64,000 bases of DNA from Ficedula albicollis (taxonomy: Eukaryota; Chordata; Aves; Passeriformes; Muscicapidae), in contig NW_004775939.1 in assembly GCF_000247815.1 (NCBI RefSeq), positions 310,001 to 374,000 on the forward strand. Direction: 5' to 3'. The first letter of the stretch is position 1. Each line of letters starts with the position of its first letter. Positions 62,301 through 64,000 of this stretch are shown here, piece after piece. The notes under the pieces are model-generated. The model searched no databases. It saw only the letters and a program-made list of their open reading frames with translations, and was not told the origin of the DNA. The translations under genes were made by a program, and so were the position numbers.

Positions 62301-64000
62301 CTGAAGGAATTCTCAGGTGGAATTTAGAAAGAATGCTTGTAATTGCCTGTGGGTAATTTTGCCAGAGAAAAGCTCCAAACTGCTGACACCTGCAATAAAT
62401 AACTGCATACAGATACGTAAATTTTAGTCATAATATTTTCTAAATGGTTCTAACAGCCTCCTGAGCAATGTGCAATTCAGAGTTATGTTCCAAGCATCAG
62501 GGGTTATAAGAGTGAGGATCAAGATACTTCACGTGAGATCAATGACCAAGAGAGTATCTTTCGAGTGAAAATAATGAAAGGTTCTGAGAGAAAATGTCCC
62601 TTGGGATTAAGGGATTCAGAACTCTGCAATGTAAGTGAAACATCATTTACAGTGAATTTCATCTGAGCAATACAGACGACTACACCAGGTAGTAACAGCA
62701 CAAAATATAAAATGAGTTGGAGGGAGGGTTGTGACTGATTTTGCAGATGATGAGGAGGTAATTATTTGTCCTCTAAGTTAGCATGTAAAAATTATATAGA
62801 ATGATGAAAAATAAACAAATTGCAGAGAAATGTGGACAACTGCGGTTAGGACTGCAGGAAATAATCTTAGCAGGTAAAGTGAGATGTGCCTGGTATTCAC
62901 TTCACTAACTGTCAAATTTACACCAACAGACTCCGGAGTTTGTCACTTAGGATAACAATAACACAGACACCTTGCTAGGAAGGTAATGCCTTCCTTATGT
63001 GGTCCTGCCTGTCCCAAATGCCCACTGTTGCCCTAAACTCTAGAAAAAGACAAGCTTTTTACTCTGTGTCTGTGGATAACCACCAGTTAAGATGAGCCCT
63101 CTGCTTGACCACTTGACTACTCCCACAATACTAATCAAGATTAAAAGCAGCATGGAACTGAACAGACCTGAAGCAGACACTTTTAAACATACTTTTGGAA
63201 AAGCTTTCTTTTGAATACACCAAAATCAGATAGATATTTTTTCTTCCACTTTATAATTTCACATATTAATGTTGTAACATTTGTGAACTATTTTACAAAT
63301 GCTGAAAATACTTGATTGGTTACTGCATTTTTCTCTGCTGCAGCCCATATGGGAAGCTAAAATTATTGAGGATAGGATGGGGTAAGGAGCACCAAAAAGA
63401 GCAATTTGTGAGACCCTGCAGGTTTGTAATGTCACCATTAATTTCCTGGTAAACTGCAAAATGCACTAAAACCAAATCTAAGTCATCTTATTCCCTTTCT
63501 GTGGTCTTCAGTTTGATCATATAAACACAAAGGGCCTATTTATTGCCATATACAACCTGTATTAGGTTATGATGATGCTTCCAGATATCAATGTCAGTGT
63601 CCCATTGGTCTTAACAATAAAGAAATAAGCTATGATGAAAGAAACTCCACATGTTGAGGAGCTCAGACTTGAACTGGTGCACCTGAAGACAGAAATGTAT
63701 TCTGGTGCTCTGAAAAATTTCCCTTTTGTTCACAATGTCATACATTTACACTTCAGTTGTTTATTTTTCAAATAGCCTACAAACTGCTACTACTCTTTGA
63801 CTCCTTCTGACTCCACGGCCAATTAACTTGGAAAAGTAATGAATCTGACATTATCTACATTGGTCCTTCATCTGCAGTTGTAATGTAAAATACGACCTGG
63901 TTGTTGTAATAGCAGGATACACAAGCTTGGAACAGAGGTCTGCAGCTTTTAGAGAAGAAGGAATGATAGCAAACACATCTATAGTAGTTGAACTATGTCT
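59306..64000. other. Intergenic, nothing recognised
   Basis: AT-rich DNA with short unconvincing frames and one AAAG microsatellite; no gene identified up to the window edge. Confidence 0.5.
62084..62105 (+). repeat. AAAG microsatellite
   Basis: About five AAAG units in an AT-rich region. Confidence 0.85.

Overview
This is a vertebrate nuclear window, almost certainly from a bird. CR1 LINE fragments dominate the repeats, there is an avian-type solo LTR, and the gene order matches the TSLP-WDR36 neighbourhood of human 5q22. That block is known to correspond to the avian Z chromosome, so Z linkage is a reasonable inference. All gene models, splice sites and coordinates were read by eye, with no search or computation.

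Region 1 (1-24,436, minus strand) is WDR36, which encodes the UTP21-type WD40 protein of the small-subunit processome. Nineteen coding exons can be placed with consistent GT-AG junctions and reading phase. They encode the first 712 residues; the C-terminal exons lie beyond base 1. Introns carry CR1 fragments, a 516-bp solo LTR with a 5-bp target-site duplication, and two short tandem duplications. The first exon sits in a CpG-rich promoter with an E-box just upstream of the ATG.

Region 2 (24,437-28,620) is GC-rich and holds the most interesting content. Four minus-strand exons (27,265-27,280; 27,003-27,142; 26,173-26,241; 25,463-25,738) join in phase into a 166-residue secreted protein. It has the cysteine pattern, mature N-terminus and C-P-G motif of thymic stromal lymphopoietin (TSLP), in the position and orientation expected from mammalian gene order. 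No single long ATG ORF shows the complete protein. Several poly-G tracts interrupt the area, and most are flanked by duplicated sequence, which suggests assembly or consensus artefacts. A further CpG-rich block lies upstream (27,880-28,620).

Region 3 (28,621-64,000) shows no convincing gene. It is AT-rich intergenic DNA with many CR1 fragments on both strands (one carrying part of the endonuclease domain), a 447-bp poly-G inside an ATA microsatellite, a perfect 1,230-bp ATTCT pentanucleotide array, and several short tandem duplications. The long poly-Pro, poly-Gly and SILFY reading frames are repeat translations, not genes.

Functionally, WDR36 is a housekeeping ribosome-biogenesis gene and TSLP an epithelial cytokine. 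They share orientation and lie about 1 kb apart (about 0.47 kb if the poly-G is spurious), so TSLP 3'-end formation and WDR36 initiation occur almost on top of each other.
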